A program made the position numbers and the translations under genes. From NCBI GenBank assembly GCA_030323885.1, contig CM059191.1:101418292-101482291 (forward strand): a DNA stretch of 64,000 nucleotides. The letters run 5' to 3'. The notes beneath the pieces were generated by a model that was not told the origin of the DNA, ran no database searches, and saw only the letters and a list, made by a program, of their open reading frames with translations. Source of the stretch: Branchipolynoe longqiensis. Lineage: Eukaryota; Annelida; Polychaeta; Phyllodocida; Polynoidae. Shown here one piece after another: positions 1 to 10,670 of the stretch. Each line of letters opens with the position of its first letter. The stretch's first letter is position 1.

Positions 1-245
1 AATACTGTCAGTTCTGTTCATAGAATATTCTGGTTAGCAGTCGAAAATAGCTTTGAATTTAGTTCTGTATATATACGTAGCCTGGTAAGCGTTGTTTGTG
101 ATGCTCTAAGCAGATTAATTGATGAAGATAGCTCTGACAGAATTAGGACAGTTGACATCATTGGGGCGCTTTGTTGTAGCCAGGTTGTTGATACCTCGTT
201 TATATCTTTTAGGGATAGCTGTGCTAAAAAACGAGCAGCAGGGAT

Positions 246-1219
246 ATGAGTGCCAGTTCTATGCCAAGAATTTGGCCATTACAAGGGCGGGTGCAAATTC
301 GAAAATATTTAGAATATGTTGAGCTATTCAATTCCTCCAGGTCCCCTATCCCTTGCTCCAAGGAGCAAGTAGCACTCTATGCATCCTGGCTTGGACGTTC
401 GCTAAAATATGGATCCGTCCTTAATTACCTGTGCTGCTTGAACTATTTTTTAAGGCACAAGGGCGAGAGCTCGATTGGTTACAAAAGTTTTGTTTTGTCT
501 TCGACTTAAAAGGAATTTGCAGGGTTAAGGGGGATGTGCCACGGCGTGCGATGCCGCTGCTACTGCACATGTTGCGGAAGATCTTCTCATTATTGCCGAA
601 CAATCTTGGCCATGTAGCATGGAGGGTGGTAGTCCTGGGTTCTTTTAGGGGGCTTCTGCGTAAATCGCAGGTCACGATATCTGATTCCACCCTTCTGAGA
701 TCAGACTTTGGTTTCTATGACTGGGGGATGGTTTTGACTGTTCGCCATTCTAAAATGATTCAATTCAGGGCTCGGATCCTAGAGTTCCCTATTGCAAGGT
801 GCTGTGACACTAGTGTCTGTGCGGTCTACTGGACCGAGAGCCACTTCAGACAGATCAGTGTGGAACCATCAGAACCGGTGTTCCGTATCCCATGTTTGGT
901 GGGGGGGGGGGGGGGGGGGGGGGGAGTCTCCTGTCCGCTTCCTTACAATGTCTATCAGGAGATGATGAAATTGTTTGCTTCAAGGGCAGGTTTTGTTGCT
1001 TCCACCCTCTCGTCTCATTCATTAAGGAGGGGGGTTTGCACTTTCCTGGCCATGTGGGGTGCGACAATTGAGGAACTAAAAGTGAGGGGTGATTCGGCAT
1101 CTGAGACCATCTATAGCTACCTAAAAACCCCATTAGGGACTCAGATAGTGAATGATATGAGGGTGGTTGCGGCACTCTGTGCGGATCAGATGACTGTTGG
1201 GTTGGGGGGAGACGCATAG
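246..1219 (+). pseudogene. Tyrosine recombinase of the Ngaro-type element, frameshifted
   Basis: This gene would integrate the circular DNA copy of the element by tyrosine recombination, in the nucleus. The N-terminal core-binding (SAM-like) part reads in one frame from 246 to about 508, and the catalytic domain continues in another frame to the stop at 1219, so there is one frameshift near 500-510. In the catalytic frame (numbered from the ATG at 431) the family signature is visible: Arg77 in FRGLLRKS, Lys108 after the beta-hairpin, H196-S-L-R199 and a tyrosine at 228 or 230. The usual GDW before the tyrosine reads GDS. A run of 24 G (901-924) encodes eight glycines inside the domain and is probably a microsatellite expansion. 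An earlier in-frame start may lie upstream of 246. It is non-functional as read here. Confidence 0.8.
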
Positions 1220-1232
1220 GCGTTCTCCTTTG

Positions 1233-1324
1233 GCCTGTTATTGTGCTTGCCAAGACGCTCAATAAAGTGTCCGACCCAACACTCGTCTTGTCCTTCCCTT
1301 TTTTTCTACATAGCTCTACTTTAT
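1233..1324 (+). repeat. B1 terminal repeat of the Ngaro-type element
   Basis: The unit starts at CCTGTTATTGTGCTTGCCAA, contains an AATAAAG polyadenylation-like signal and ends near CTACATAG plus flanking bases. It is almost identical to 1539-1630. It begins 14 bases after the recombinase stop codon. Confidence 0.75.
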
Positions 1325-1538
1325 GGGATGTATAATTAATTATGCAGATATAAATAGGCGGAGTATTCCTTTATTGTTATTATTTGCCAATACGTTATTC
1401 TCAAATATATATTATATCCAATCGCTGACCGGCCCGAATTTGCCCCGGGTTGCCTCCTCTAGCACCGCCAGCGGCCGCTTCCCCGCAGCCCTCGGCTGGT
1501 CAGTCACTTCTCCATTGGATTTCAAACTTTTACCGGTA

Positions 1539-1630
1539 GCCTGTTATTGTGCTTGCCAAGATCCTCAATAAAGTGTCCGACCCAACACTTGTCTTGTCCT
1601 TCCCTTTTTTTCTACATAGGCCTACTTTAT
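1539..1630 (+). repeat. B2 terminal repeat of the Ngaro-type element
   Basis: Second copy of the 92-bp unit at 1233-1324, with only a few differences. The 214 bp between them would be the A2 segment. This copy ends in a TA-rich stretch that probably marks the element boundary. Confidence 0.7.
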
Positions 1631-1849
1631 ATATATACAAATATGAAGAGGTATTTTCCAAAGCACGAGCTACGAACTTGGCATTGGCATTGCAAGCGCA
1701 TTTTTTGGATCGGCGCTTATAGCATTTTGGAAAAGAGCTCTTAAGAGAAATAGCGAATGGTAGACAGTACGTGTGACCACTTATTTGTCTCTCATTTTTG
1801 CTTGAGTGCAAGTAAATATGCAACACAAGGAATCTTCAATTATGTTCAG

Positions 1850-2050
1850 CTTAAAATGCGCTCACTGGAGGGGAAACCCGTTGGACGCTGGAGGCAGAGC
1901 GCAAACTCCCTCCATACCTTACTGCAGCGACAGTGAACCCCAGCTCGCTGTAACTGCCTGCACCCACAGTCTAGCACGCAAGTATCGAGGGGATTGCAGG
2001 TTCGAATCCAACACAGACGCACAGACAGACGACAGTTTCATCATAATAAT
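1850..2050 (+). other. Possible tRNA-derived SINE head
   Basis: A B-box-like GGTTCGAATCC lies near 2001, behind a GC-richer segment in AT-rich surroundings. I could not define an A box, an end or a second copy in the window, so this is only a candidate. Confidence 0.25.
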
Positions 2051-2072
2051 ATTTGGATAATACTTATACTGC

Positions 2073-2079
<7 letters not shown>

Positions 2080-2104
<25 letters not shown>
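2080..2104. repeat. (TA)n microsatellite
   Basis: About 12 uninterrupted TA units. Confidence 0.9.
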
Positions 2105-2130
2105 GATGCGGGGTGCGTAGTCTTGCTCCC

Positions 2131-2206
2131 AAGACGTAACAAATCACTTCCGGTTGCAGTGCTTCCTCGCCTTCTGATTGGTCCAGAGCAGAGGAGGCAT
2201 GCAGAG
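2131..2206 (+). repeat. Dispersed 76-bp repeat, copy 1
   Basis: About 90% identical to 3570-3645, both containing ATCACTTCCGGTTGCAGTGC. The family is unknown. The second copy follows a (GGGTGT)n array, and the bases before both copies are related as well. Confidence 0.6.
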
Positions 2207-2329
2207 AGTTACCCATATGTGCCTTTATACTCGCATAATGCGTTATACATCACATAAACTGACTTGCCTAAGCACAATGCCGCATACACAGGTAGGCCTG
2301 GTAGCTTGTACAAGATCCCGGTCATGGAC

Positions 2330-2445
2330 ACCAGTGTCATTGAGGTGATATATAGGAAATTGTGTGCCTAGAGCAGGATTCGATCCCACATATATTGCCA
2401 TTCTGGGTCATGTGGCTCTTTTCCTGAGAGGTCAGTGCAGACCAC
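2330..2445 (-). mobile_element. SINE-3 (tRNA-derived) fragment
   Basis: Read on the minus strand, a leader containing GACCTCTCAGGAAA (plus-strand TTTCCTGAGAGGTC near 2420) is followed by a B-box-like GGATTCGAATC relative (2373-2383 region). The same leader and box occur at 22165-22345 and 31345-31530. The A-box region is degraded. Confidence 0.6.
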
Positions 2446-3195
2446 TACTTGTATTATATATATGATAATTACCTACATAAATAAGGAACAATAAGAACAT
2501 GATTTCGTCACAGTGAGTGAGCGTAATGGACGTTGAGGCATGGGCGAGTAGGTGGCGCCAGATGGAGAGCTGAGGTTGTACCAATAGATGACCTAATGCA
2601 TAGTCAACCAGCCGACTCTGTGTTTTAATTATGTTAGCAATGCTACATGTATTTAATCTATCCCACACAATATATCCGACATATGCTTATATGATGTTGT
2701 GCTGAAGTGAAAATAAGAGAATTTGCAGATCGACATCATCCATCTACACAAACATTTGTTCCACTTTGTTCTTGTAAGAAACAACTCTTTTGTCTTAAGG
2801 GAAATCAATCAAATCTTGTTTGAATTTATTTTATGTGTTAAAATGATGTTATCGGTGTGTGTTAAAATTAAGATATGGACAGCTGTTACACAGTTAATTT
2901 CAACAGCTTTCTCTGTTTACATAAGATTAAAATAAAAAAGTGAAAATAAAAAATATCAAGTCTGACAAATGCACAACATTTAAACCTCACTATCTATTTA
3001 TATTGATTCTACAATTATTTCTGCTATTATTTGGAATGTTTTCACTTTTCGTTTCCATGTCACAAAAGTGGTACACAGTTTCTGAGAATGACCCATATGT
3101 ATAAATGTGATAATGACCCTGGCCTTGACTAATGGTCACGTGTTAGTATCACGTGCATTCGGCTCGTGCAATGGAGACTGAGCAAGGCCTGTTGG
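2446..3195. other. AT-rich stretch without recognisable feature
   Basis: No supported gene or repeat. Short open frames here have no family features. Confidence 0.6.
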
Positions 3196-3217
3196 GTGGG
3201 ACGAGGGAGCCGACTGG

Positions 3218-3472
3218 GGTGGGTGTGGGTGTGGGTGTGGGTGTAGGTTTGGGCGTGGGTGTGGGTGTAGGTGTGGGTGTGGGCGTGGGTGTGGGTGTAG
3301 GTTTGGGCGTGGGTGTGGGTGTGGGTGTGGGGTGTGGGCGTGGGTGTGGGTGTGGGTGTGGGTGTGGGTGTGGGTGTGGTCGTGGGTGTGGGTGTGGGTG
3401 TGGGTGTGGGTGTGGGTGTGGGTGTGGGCGTGGGTGTGGGTGTGGGCGTGGGTGTGGGTGTGGGTGTAGGAG
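3218..3472 (+). repeat. (GGGTGT)n microsatellite
   Basis: About 255 bp of GGGTGT units with scattered GGGCGT and GGTTTGGGCGT variants. It is strongly strand-asymmetric (G+T on plus) and resembles G-rich telomere-like repeats in composition only. Long open frames of Thr-Pro or Gly-Val dipeptides across it are artefacts of the period. Confidence 0.95.
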
Positions 3473-3569
3473 CACTTCCGGTCACTAAAAGCTTTCCACT
3501 GTGTGTTGTGCGCCTACTGTTGGTATATATAGAGATTGGCCCTACCCACCCCGCATCCACCCCGCACCG

Positions 3570-3645
3570 AAGACGTGCCACATCACTTCCGGTTGCAGTG
3601 CTTCCTCGCCTTCTGATTGGTCCAGAGCAGATGAGGCATGCAGAG
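3570..3645 (+). repeat. Dispersed 76-bp repeat, copy 2
   Basis: See 2131-2206. Confidence 0.6.
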
Positions 3646-3970
3646 TTACATTAAGGGACTAGTCACGTGCCTTTTTACATGCATTCCTTAAATTGTGCAT
3701 TCGTCTTAAAGTTGCATAATCCGACACAAGCGTGATATTTTTGTTTGTAACTAAACCACTTACATACATGTAATTTGTTTATTGTTTGTTTATTGGCGTT
3801 TTACATACTGGTAACATCTAGGGTCATGTCACGATGGATACTGACTTGTGACAGTGCGCACACATGGCAACTTGATATCGCTGTCCCATTGGGAGACCAG
3901 GGGCCAGCCCCATGACCTGATCTCCCACTCAGTCACATTATCCTGACACTGAGCTACCCAGTCCTTGCCC

Positions 3971-4485
3971 TAAAATATTCCGATAAAACGCATTGGTGGG
4001 GGAATGCAAATGGTCTATAATGGTAAATGGTATATAGTGCCAGGTGCATGAATGTATTTATGTAGTTGCTGGTGATGCTTTACTTATGGTCAATAGTCAT
4101 TGATAGATAGTGTGAAAAAGGCACTAGTGATAGTGTGTAAGGGGCACTTGCAGCTCTACCGACTACCCCCTCCGCCCTCTGTTAGTCACGGATCACCACA
4201 CACTCAGCTCAGGAAGGTGGCAGATCACGGTAGCCATGGTGACACAGGAATGCTTGATGTTCATTGGTGGAACTATAAATGCCTGATTCTCATTGGGGAA
4301 CACGGTCAGGTGGTATGCCATACCAGATCCATGTACCACTATATAATAATAAACCTGAGGGCATTGTCTCTCTCTCTACTTTCATTATTTATACTCTTCC
4401 TTTCTCTTATTGCCTGTATTGATTTCATTATAGCCTGCCTACACAAACCACATATTCCAGCCGTGGACTTTGCACTAGTATTACA
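3971..4485 (+). mobile_element. Solo LTR, family LTR-C
   Basis: Related copies are at 37859-38427 (minus) and 49271-49779 (plus). All share a start like TGTAAAATAT, here reduced to TAAAATATTC. They also share an AACTATAAAT/TATAAATAATAAA-like segment with a polyadenylation signal (AATAATAAACC, about 4346), a pyrimidine-rich stretch and an end in TTACA. No second LTR or internal region is present, and no clear target duplication is left. Confidence 0.75.
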
Positions 4486-4578
4486 ATTCTGAGTGCCTGA
4501 CTAGGTAGCGACAAGTATCAATGCTGTAAGTCACTGGTTTCACTCGACTGGGAAGCTAACTCTCGACATTCAGCACGG

Positions 4579-5580
4579 TGTAAAAATATACGGATTTTCG
4601 GTTTTGAATTATATGGTGGCAGGGAGCATCTTTATTATTGCATGACAGAGGGGGACAAGGTTATGTAAACTAAAAAGCAATGATGCCTAATCACAGTATG
4701 ATATGAGAATAGACTATGTGAAATATATGTTCATGCATGCTGCCTAAGATTAAGAGGGAGCTGTGTTCTAGGGGAAACTGCCCAAGGGGTGGAAATTTCC
4801 TATGTGTAGTTCTAGGCATGTACCATCACCAAGGAGGGACGTTCTTGGTCTATATATATGGATATATATATATGAATGTAACTGTATCCAACTGCTGGTT
4901 CACCCCTGTGACCATATGGGAGGCCCAACCTCAGCCTCATTTGCATATACACTCGGGGCGGCAACTGCAGCTGAGTAGGGTGGTAGCCAGCTCCACTGGG
5001 GGTTTGGGCTCCCACCCCAGCTGTGGGGCCGCCTGAGTGGCTGACGGTGGGACTGCTCAGTCACCTACACTGCCTTGACTAACTGACCACACTAAATATA
5101 GGAGATGCACCACATTTATGTAAATGAAGGATCGATGCTCCAGGCATCCTGGACACCGGCACTCTAGTCCTGGCTCTGGAGTGAAGCACATGTACTCTTG
5201 AGCAGGAACCCCAGACACTCTGTCTGATGCTACCTAAATTCACCTATTCAAATTGAGTGTATCCACAGCCATAGGACTCCTGTCCCATGGGCTGTGGGCA
5301 CTGCTTTCAGTATACAGGCTAAGTGGTAATGAGAATTAGTGTGGACAGAAGGTGAGGAGTGCGGGTGCTAGGTCACATGTAGGGGAATGGACAGTAGTTG
5401 TTGCTCCAATAAAGCACAACTTATTCACTGTTCATTTGTGTGTCTAGTTTTCCTTCCTCTTTTCAGTACTGATTCATGAGTTGGTTTGATTAGGCTAATG
5501 GCATCACAGGTGATATGAAGGGGAGAGTTTTGTAGTCTCATGGGGTGCTCACAGCGGCCGAGCAGATCCGTGTTTCTATA
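4579..5580 (+). repeat. 5' LTR of LTR-A
   Basis: It contains a TATATATA-rich segment (about 4851-4873) as possible promoter and CCAATAAAGC (AATAAA at 5408-5413) as polyadenylation signal, followed by a CTTATTCACTG... R/U5-like stretch. Confidence 0.88.
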
Positions 5581-6099
5581 ATTGGCGGCCTGGGCGTGCA
5601 AGAGAATTAGCTGACACAGCCTGGACAGTGACAGGAGGATAAAAGACATCTTTTTAAATATCAATGTAATATTAATTAAGGGGGGAGTAGAACTAGTATA
5701 GATAAGTAGCAACATAGCCGGTTCAAAGCCACCGTCTACATTGGGACCGCCATTCTAAAGGTAGATTTTGGGGCTGTTCTTGTCTAAAAACAATTACTGT
5801 AAACAAGTAGATAGGAATGGTCCTCAAGGTGGTGGAGAACTGGAGAAAGACAGAAAACTTGAAAGAAAAACTTTAACAGTGAATAAGGGAGGAGTGGCCA
5901 ATACAGTGGAGAATATACTTAGGTTAAAATACACTGCATGAGCAGGCGATGAGGAGGGTACCGAAACTTATAAAGGCTAGTAACATGCACACTGCTTCAT
6001 GGTATGGCACTCGCTCTGGCTTAACCGAAAAAGACGTAATGTTTAAGGGCTTCCATTTTGCTTGTCCGTTTTGCCCAAGTAGAAATGGAAGAGGGACGT
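5581..6099 (+). other. Internal region of LTR-A, non-coding
   Basis: 519 bp with a putative primer-binding site at its left end and a purine tract at its right end (6079-6098). I see no open frame of meaningful length and nothing that resembles gag or pol. Confidence 0.8.
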
Positions 6100-7101
6100 T
6101 GTAAAAATATACGGATTTTCGGTTTAGAATTATATGGTGGCAGGGAGCATCTTTATTATTGCATGACAGAGGGGGACAAGGTTATGTAAACTAAAAAGCA
6201 ATGATGCCTAATCACAGTATGATATGAGAATAGACTATGTGAAATATATGTTCATGCATGCTGCCTAAGATTAAGAGGGAGCTGTGTTCTAGGGGAAACT
6301 GCCCAAGGGGTGGAAATTTCCTATGTGTAGTTCTAGGCATGTACCATCACCAAGGAGGGACGTTCTTGGTCTATATATATGGATATATATATATGAATGT
6401 AACTGTATCCAACTGCTGGTTCACCCCTGTGACCATATGGGAGGCCCAACCTCAGCCTCATTTGCATATACACTCGGGGCGGCAACTGCAGCTGAGTAGG
6501 GTGGTAGCCAGCTCCACTGGGGGTTTGGGCTCCCACCCCAGCTGTGGGGCCGCCTGAGTGGCTGACGGTGGGACTGCTCAGTCACCTACACTGCCTTGAC
6601 TAACTGACCACACTAAATATAGGAGATGCACCACATTTATGTAAATGAAGGATCGATGCTCCAGGCATCCTGGACACCGGCACTCTAGTCCTGGCTCTGG
6701 AGTGAAGCACATGTACTCTTGAGCAGGAACCCCAGACACTCTGTCTGATGCTACCTAAATTCACCTATTCAAATTGAGTGTATCCACAGCCATAGGACTC
6801 CTGTCCCATGGGCTGTGGGCACTGCTTTCAGTATACAGGCTAAGTGGTAATGAGAATTAGTGTGGACAGAAGGTGAGGAGTGCGGGTGCTAGGTCACATG
6901 TAGGGGAATGGACAGTAGTTGTTGCTCCAATAAAGCACAACTTATTCACTGTTCATTTGTGTGTCTAGTTTTCCTTCCTCTTTTCAGTACTGATTCATGA
7001 GTTGGTTTGATTAGGCTAATGGCATCACAGGTGATATGAAGGGGAGAGTTTTGTAGTCTCATGGGGTGCTCACAGCGGCCGAGCAGATCCGTGTTTCTAT
7101 A
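6100..7101 (+). repeat. 3' LTR of LTR-A
   Basis: Near-identical to the 5' LTR over its full length. AATAAA is at 6929-6934. Confidence 0.88.
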
Positions 7102-7147
7102 ACGGGAAGCCTGGGCTCTGCCGATTCGGCCACTGCGTCCTCCCACA

Positions 7148-7372
7148 CACAGATTTAATCTTAGATAACGGGTGCAGTCATTAAAGAGATGTCGCCCAAA
7201 CTCATGCACCGGAAATGGGAACATAAAGCCACCTAGGTGCCAGTGTAGCTCTGAATCTGGTTCTCACGTGCTATCCTGCTAATGATTCATACACATATGC
7301 CGCCCACTGAGTTGCCAATACCAGTGTAGCATTGATGTTGGTGCCCCCGTACTGCACTGCTCCATCTGATCA
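7148..7372. other. No recognisable feature
   Basis: About 225 bp between the SINE head and the next MITE, with no supported gene or repeat. Confidence 0.5.
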
Positions 7373-7634
7373 TGAAAGTTACATAGTCTGATTGTTTTTA
7401 GATTCTGACATTTTCTGAGATAAATATAGCAGGTTGATTGTTATAATCTACCTTACTTTACCTTGAAGTAACTTATTTTAAATTGCTAACTGTTGAGATA
7501 TTTGAAGTGCAAACATGCAGAATTAATATTGGTAAAATGCCAAAACTCCCGTATCTAAGCTATATATGTAGAATAAAATATAGATAATTGTTTTAGTTTA
7601 TAAAATGTTATGGTTATTCGGACTATACAGCTTT
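7373..7634 (+). mobile_element. MITE-1 copy, internally deleted
   Basis: It matches the start of intact MITE-1 (AAGTTACATAGTCTGAT here, AAAGTTGCATAGTCCGATG in better copies) and its end (CGGACTATACAGCTTT). About 90 bp present in the copies at 51742 and 54090 is missing from the middle. Confidence 0.75.
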
Positions 7635-7705
7635 GAGCATGTATTGCAATTGTTGTCCATATGCTTCTACCGTCAATCTCCCAATGAAGTCAGGTAAATA
7701 AATCT

Positions 7706-8130
7706 TATACCCCTGTCACACTATGACGTAATGAGCCAAAGTAAGCCTGACATGGTCACGTTTCGTCATTACGTTGATGTACATTGGGTTACGTTATGAT
7801 GATGTCAGAATGACGTTAGACTGACGTCGAGCTATGTCACGTTACTTTGTGTTACGTCGGCGCATGTCAAGGTTTTGAACCTGTTCAAAACTTTCGACGT
7901 AACTCGAACATAAGGGTTTACGTTCACCGTACGTTCTGTACACGTTCGGCGAACGTCAATGATGTTAAATGAACGTTATTCAAACGCTGCTCACTATGTT
8001 CCACTACGTTGACCCACATTAAAGCTGGTGGAAACATCCACGCGGCGTAATGGGAACATCAGGAGAACGTACGCCGAACATACGTCCAACCTACATTCAA
8101 AGTACTTCAGCATTTCGCCACCGTGTCATG
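7706..8130 (+). mobile_element. MITE with GTCACA-type terminus and ACGT-rich interior
   Basis: The left end CTTATACCCCTGTCACACTA resembles the ends of the MITEs at 28201, 30660 and 44886. The interior repeats short ACGTT/GAACGT motifs dozens of times. The right inverted terminus is not evident, and the following solo LTR may have been inserted near it. Confidence 0.5.
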
Positions 8131-8135
8131 ACATA

Positions 8136-9034
8136 TGTAACATCACGTACAGAGAAGCAATGGGTGCCCCACTCACTGTGTGACATATGAGACTATGTGG
8201 AAAATATGATAACACATAGTGACCAAGATTATGATATGATGTTCCTATGTAAGAGACAGTTAATGTTTGGTGAAATGTTCCCTCTATGCACCAGTAAGAG
8301 AGCAAGTGGAGGGGGAGGACATTTTTAATATATATTATTGTAACTGTCTGCAACTACCTGTTACCACAGGGCCGATGGACAAGCAAACCCAGCCATCCTG
8401 CATACATTATGGACACCACCTGCAGCTGGGGTTCAGTGACAGCTGCCCCTATTAGGGCGTCCCCCCCCCCCAGGCTGTAGAGGGTGTCTGATTGGCTGGC
8501 TGTGTGAGGCCCAGTCACCTGCACCCCTTGCACCACCTGACACACAGACCTCACTCTGATATATATTATTCTTCATTCACTTCTTGATACACTCTTGAAG
8601 GGGACACACTCTTGAGAGAAACTCTGAGCTAGGCACTCTAGCAGGAGACACTCTTCTCTTGTCCAGACACTCTGTCTGAGGCTCCACTTATATACAAACT
8701 AGCAGCAGCTATTCAAAAGGCACTGAGCTGTGTGCAACAACCATGGGACCCCGATTCAATGGGCTCTAGGCACTGATTCCTATGCATACTAATGAGAGTA
8801 ATGATGATATGTGTGGACAGTAGGTAAGGAGTGAGGGTGATAGGTCGCTAATAGGTGAATAGGAGTTGATGCCAATAAAGCTCAACTTCTTCACTGTCAA
8901 TCTTGCGCAACTTGTCTTCCCTTTCTTTCTTAGGAGTATGTTGGAGAGGGGCATCAGTGGGAACTGACAGACAGTTGTCAGAACGCAGCTGGGGAGAATA
9001 AGTGGTATCTTGTGGCTCTGACGGCCGAGTCTCA
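8136..9034 (+). mobile_element. Solo LTR, family LTR-B
   Basis: 899 bp starting TGTAACATCAC and ending GAGTCTCA (canonical TG...CA), flanked by the perfect 5-bp target duplication ACATA (8131-8135, 9035-9039). AATAAAG lies near 8875. A related LTR is on the minus strand at 26820-27553, and weaker similarity exists to LTR-A (same AATAAAGC...CTTCTTCACTG layout). No internal region remains, as expected after LTR-LTR recombination. Confidence 0.88.
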
Positions 9035-9205
9035 ACATATTACAATAGTGTGTATATCTTGAAAAAAAGAAATTATTCTCTGCGATGTATATAAAAACTA
9101 ACCAAGGCTGGCGGTCTCTGTAGCAAAGCTGTGGTTATTAGCATCGTTCGGCCCTAATCACCTTCCTCGCTTGTTATCGTGATGTAGGTGGGGATACATG
9201 ATGTG

Positions 9206-9367
9206 CAGCGAAGGAGGAAGACGGAGGCAGGGGTGGAGAAAAACACACTTTATTATGTAAAGTGAGGGGGGCAATGTACAATGAGGGGAGGTAGCTGTAC
9301 AATGTAATGAGTGAATAAAGTGCAGGATAATGTCAGGATAATGTCAGAGTCTTTTTAGGGGAGCGGC
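9206..9367 (-). repeat. B2 of Ngaro-1
   Basis: Near-identical to 9614-9776. On the minus strand it contains AATAAAGTG as polyadenylation-like signal. Confidence 0.85.
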
Positions 9368-9426
9368 CCCGAAGAGCCCTCCGCCCTATAAGGTAGAAGT
9401 GAGTGTAGTTTGGGTGGGTGGGTGGA

Positions 9427-9609
9427 GAAGAAAGGAGGAGTGCGTCTGGCAGGAGATGGAGGCTGAGTGGCGAGAGAGGGCAGAGAGGCTGGGTTATAAG
9501 GGGGAGGGGGGGGTTACGCAATGCAACGGTCGCGGGCTGGGGGGGGAGGGAGAGGGGGGGGTACTCCTCCTCCACTGCGAATTAAATGCAATGCAAGCAT
9601 TACGACCGA
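9427..9609 (-). repeat. A2 of Ngaro-1
   Basis: Direct repeat of A1 (14511-14707), including the shared segment ACGCAATGCAACGGTCGCGG and the terminal GCATTACGACC. Confidence 0.88.
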
Positions 9610-9613
9610 TGCA

Positions 9614-9776
9614 CAGCGAAGGAGGAAGACGGAGGCAGGGGTGGAGAAAAACACACTTTATTATGTAAAGTGGGGGGGCAATGTACAATGAGGGGAGGTA
9701 GCTGTACAATGTAATGAGTGAATAAAGTGCAGGATAATGTCAGGATAATGTCAGAGTCTTTTTAGGGGAGCGGCCC
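9614..9776 (-). repeat. B1 of Ngaro-1
   Basis: Direct repeat of B2. The last codons of the recombinase gene (GRSPKKTLTLS) lie inside this repeat, so the gene tail is duplicated in B2. Confidence 0.85.
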
Positions 9777-10660
9777 TCCGCCAAAACATAGGAGAGGGCT
9801 CGAGGGGCAGCTGAGGCGGCCAGGCGGGGGAGGTATGTGTGGACCGCCCCGGAGGTCCAGGTGCCCTGGGCTATGATGTCGCGGAGGGGGACCCCGGCCC
9901 TCTGGCAGGCCTGCGCCGCGCCCCGACGTAGGCTGTGGAGGGTGTAGCTGTCGGGGGCGGGAATGGCGAGGGCGCGGAGTGCGCCCCTGAGGAGGGCGGT
10001 GAGGGTCCTGGGGTCGAGCGGGCGGCCCGAGGGCATGATGAAGGCCGGGGCATCCGGGGCGGCAGGCACAAGGGCGGTGGAGGCGTGCCAGGCGGCGACC
10101 GGGCAGATGGGGGAGCCCGATGTCGCGGGGATGAAGAGGGCGACCGCCCCCGAGGGCAGCGTGATGGTTTTTGCTGTCCTGAGGAGCACACGAAGGCCGC
10201 CGGGGGCGGGGGCGATGTCGGCGCGGGTGATGGTGTGGTGGCCGCCCCACCCCTCGGGGCTGGGAGACAGGAGGCTGGATTGTCTGAGCATCCCGTAGTA
10301 CCCGAGGAGGAGGGCGCCCGAGGGACGACGCCCGAGGGCCCGGCAGAGCGGGGGTGTGTGACGACAGCGGCGAGGTGGTGAGGCAGGAGGGGCGGGGCTG
10401 GCCTCGGGACGTGGGCGGAGGCCTCCACCCAGGAGCGAGCCCCGGATAGGGCATTGCGGATGGAGGCAGGGGCGATGGAGCGGGTGTAGAGGGTGGCTGT
10501 GTAGGCCGCGACATCGAAGGCGGTGGGAGCCAGAGGGTCGCGCCCGTGGCCCGAGGCGAAGGTAACATAATCGTGAGCCTGGCGGCGGCAGTTTCTCCAG
10601 GTGGCGGGGGCGAGGGCGGTGATCCTGAGGCCGTCGACCGCTGCCACCTCGGCGGAGGAG
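9740..10660 (-). pseudogene. Tyrosine recombinase of Ngaro-1, frameshifted
   Basis: The integrase of the element. The N-terminal core-binding part (from about 10660 to 10380, beginning near AVDGLRITALAPATWRN) and the catalytic part (about 10390 to the stop at 9740) are in different frames, so there is at least one frameshift near 10350-10390. Catalytic signatures are all visible: Arg in GMLRQSS, Lys in RTAKTITLP, HSLRRG (His and Arg), Trp in GTWTS and Tyr in HTYL. The gene directly follows the RNase H stop at 10671 and runs into B1. A 463-residue open frame ending here is only coding in its last roughly 200 residues. The rest of that frame overlaps RNase H and the core-binding part out of frame. 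Confidence 0.85.
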
Positions 10661-10670
10661 AACCCTGGAA

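Larger units (their letters stand above)
1..1630 (+). mobile_element. 3' part of a Ngaro-type tyrosine-recombinase retrotransposon
   Basis: The left part lies outside the window. Visible are a broken tyrosine recombinase gene (246-1219) and, right after its stop codon, two copies of a roughly 92-bp repeat (1233-1324 and 1539-1630) enclosing about 215 bp. Ngaro-type members of the DIRS order end in B1-A2-B2 split direct repeats directly behind the recombinase gene, and this layout fits. The matching A1 copy would lie upstream of the window, so the assignment rests on B1/B2 and gene order only. A Crypton DNA transposon also encodes such a recombinase but would not explain the repeat pair. Confidence 0.7.
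4579..7101 (+). mobile_element. Young LTR retrotransposon without genes (LTR-A)
   Basis: Two direct repeats of exactly 1002 bp (4579-5580, 6100-7101) flank only 519 bp. The whole is bounded by the 4-bp target duplication ACGG (4575-4578 and 7102-7105). A primer-binding-like TGGCGGCC follows the 5' LTR by two bases, and a purine-rich tract AGAAATGGAAGAGGGA precedes the 3' LTR. The interior has no gag or pol frame, so the copy must have moved with borrowed proteins (inference). The LTRs start TG but end in TATA rather than CA. The repeats differ at about one base that I could find, so the insertion is recent. Confidence 0.88.
3776..7147 (-). mobile_element. One SINE-1 copy split by two LTR insertions
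   Basis: The tail and body (3776-3970), a body segment (4486-4578) and the last part of the tRNA-derived head (7102-7147) line up in order with intact SINE-1 copies such as 48443-48769. The first gap holds an LTR-C solo LTR (3971-4485). The second holds a complete LTR element (4579-7101) flanked by the direct repeat ACGG. A SINE of about 330 bp is thus spread over 3.4 kb. Confidence 0.8.

Noticed and set aside
3218..3472. Interstitial telomere
   Set aside because: The unit is GGGTGT, not the usual animal TTAGGG, and it is degenerate.
3129..3581. Long open frames of Thr-Pro or Val-Gly repeats on both strands
   Set aside because: They arise from the (GGGTGT)n microsatellite. Period 6 keeps all frames open and there are no other gene features.
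4737..5036. 99-codon frame repeated identically at 6258-6557
   Set aside because: It lies inside the two LTRs of LTR-A, and the identity reflects the LTR pair. No family features.
9935..10381. Plus-strand Gly-rich frames across Ngaro-1 (also 12361-12819 and 14044-14454)
   Set aside because: Antisense shadows in GC-rich sequence without motifs.
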